64,000 bases of DNA from Cyprinodon diabolis (taxonomy: Eukaryota > Chordata > Actinopteri > Cyprinodontiformes > Cyprinodontidae), in contig CM060072.1 in NCBI GenBank assembly GCA_030533445.1, positions 17,313,267-17,377,266 of the forward strand, in the 5' to 3' direction. Shown in pieces: positions 62,877 to 64,000 of this stretch. The stretch's first letter is position 1. Each line of letters begins with the position of its first letter. The notes below the pieces were generated by a model, which was not told the DNA's origin, ran no database searches, and was given only the letters and a program-made list of their open reading frames with translations. Both the position numbers and the translations under genes were made by a program.

Positions 62877-63828
62877 TAGTGTTGCATCAATACAGATATC
62901 ATCAAATCAAATGGTGGTGTTCGTATCGGTGAGTACCAACAAATAGGGCACTGATACCATTTTGAGAGCCAAAAGTTTATTCAAGTATTGTCACCCATTC
63001 CAGATAGGCAATAAAAAGTTCTACTGGATTCACTTTGTATTAGTCTTTTTCCAAGTTCAGACTGCACCCCTTGATGCTTAATGCAGATTTTTTTGTGAAA
63101 TCCGATTTCTTTGCGTTGCTGTTCACATTTCCAAATATATGGGACTTGTTTGTAATCTCCTGTTTGAACTGTATTCATACAACCTAAGTGTCCCGCATGC
63201 GCAGTAGAGGATGCAATGACGTCACAAGCAAGCGTGCGTGCTCTGTGTTTACAGAAGTAAACATTGAGTAAAGATCACTATGTTTACGGAAGTAAAAACT
63301 CAATCTTTCCAAGATGGTTAAACGTAAATACTACTCTCCGCATCATCGTCCACCATTGTTGTTGTTTTTCTTGCCACTTCTGCGTAGCAAGAAGCAGAAG
63401 AGTGATCACTGTCTGGTATTAATGACATTTAGGTCAGATGGATGCGACCTAGCTCTTCAGACACAGGTCGCATTTGAAAAGATCAGATTCGTATCGGATT
63501 CAGGACCACATAGCCAAGCGGCCTGGGTCGTATTGGAAAAAATCGGATCTGTGTTCTTCAGACTGTCATAAAAACATCAGATCCAGGTCGCATATAGGCA
63601 AAAAAATTCTGATTTGGGTCATTTCAGGCTGCGGTGTGAACGTAGCCAAGTGTAGGCCGCAGCCTGACAAAGCCATGGTAGCCATTATTTTACATCCAAG
63701 TTGTATGCAGTTCTTCATATATACACGCACACACACACATCAATTTCAAACAGTATCGGTCGATACTGCACATGCAGGTATCAGGTATCGGTATCGGGGC
63801 CAAAAAAAATGGCATCGGCGCAACACTA
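62877..63828. mobile_element. Non-autonomous hAT element with near-perfect 8-bp target duplication
   Basis: The left end TAGTGTTGCATCAATAC and right end GGCGCAACACTA are inverted. The flanks are CTTTAAAC (62,869-62,876) and CTTAAAAC (63,829-63,836), an 8-bp duplication with one mismatch. Subterminal 'gtatcggt' motifs on both sides fit this fish hAT family. It contains a second element at 63,049-63,648. Confidence 0.78.
63049..63648. mobile_element. Nested DNA transposon with GTTCACACTGCA-type termini
   Basis: Left 'aagttcagactgcacc' and right 'ggctgcggtgtgaacgtagc' are inverted copies of the terminus of a widespread fish non-autonomous DNA element. The interior has the repeated 'aggtcgcat' and 'aatcggat' motifs seen in that family, and a CRE/NRF1-like stretch at 63,194-63,226. 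The superfamily is uncertain. Confidence 0.65.
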
Positions 63829-64000
63829 CTTAAAACCACAAACAGTCAAACATTTGTCCCTTTGGTGAATTGCCAGAGAAATTGCTGGAATGTTTGGAGT
63901 GATTCAAAGACTAAGAGTAACTAATAAATTCCCCTTTCTTACCTGTTGCTGCGCACTGCTCGTCAGCTGGCCGAATTTAGACTGTAACACTTTTCCATTT

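Larger units (their letters stand above)
61739..64000 (+). other. ssh2 intron 1, cut by the right edge
   Basis: 2.26 kb of intron, mostly AT-rich. It contains a hAT element (62,877-63,828) with another DNA element nested in it. The first 250 bp after the exon are GC-richer and probably belong to the promoter region. Confidence 0.6.

Overview
This is a stretch of vertebrate nuclear DNA, almost certainly from a ray-finned (teleost) fish. The genes are multi-exon with GT-AG introns and encode unmistakable vertebrate proteins. The AT-rich introns hold typical teleost repeats: several non-autonomous hAT elements with 8-bp target duplications, a Harbinger-type MITE, a tRNA-derived SINE, Penelope-like and L2/Rex1-like LINE fragments, and a Tc1 remnant. 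The species cannot be named from the sequence. There are no bacterial operons, CRISPR arrays or viral genes.

Layout. (1) 1-7,990, plus strand: 3' half of gemin5, whose 5' part lies off the left edge. (2) 8,150-12,620, minus strand: complete cnot8, tail-to-tail with gemin5. (3) 13,430-35,350, plus strand: complete supt6h with 36 coding exons (1,751 codons plus stop), head-to-head with cnot8 and with a repeat-filled 4.9-kb first intron. (4) 35,400-40,400: gene-free. (5) 40,402-49,501, minus strand: complete rab34 coding region in 10 exons (251 codons plus stop). (6) 51,326 to about 53,640, plus strand: a spliced, apparently non-coding 5'TOP snoRNA host gene of SNHG29 type. Its introns carry two SNORD49-like and two SNORD65-like C/D snoRNAs in alternating order. 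(7) 55,640-58,393, minus strand: complete nsrp1 in 7 coding exons (472 codons plus stop). (8) 61,450 to the right edge, plus strand: promoter, 5'UTR and first coding exon of ssh2, followed by intron 1.

The genes are mostly housekeeping RNA and transcription factors: Gemin5 (snRNP assembly and translation), CNOT8 (mRNA deadenylation), SPT6 (Pol II elongation and histone chaperone), snoRNAs (rRNA 2'-O-methylation) and NSRP1 (splicing regulation). RAB34 (Golgi/cilium trafficking) and Slingshot-2 (cofilin phosphatase) are the exceptions. From general knowledge, gemin5 and cnot8 are neighbours on human 5q33, whereas supt6h, rab34, nsrp1 and ssh2 lie on human 17q11. The interval between cnot8 and supt6h is therefore a lineage-specific synteny junction.

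I see no clearly new biochemical system. The most interesting items are the duplicated SNORD49/SNORD65 unit in its host gene, where one copy has a degraded D' box; the Tc1 remnant that probably supplies the 3' end of that host gene; and an unexplained GC-rich block at 58,835-59,760. Exon coordinates were read by eye from splice sites and checked for reading-phase continuity; they have not been tested against transcripts.
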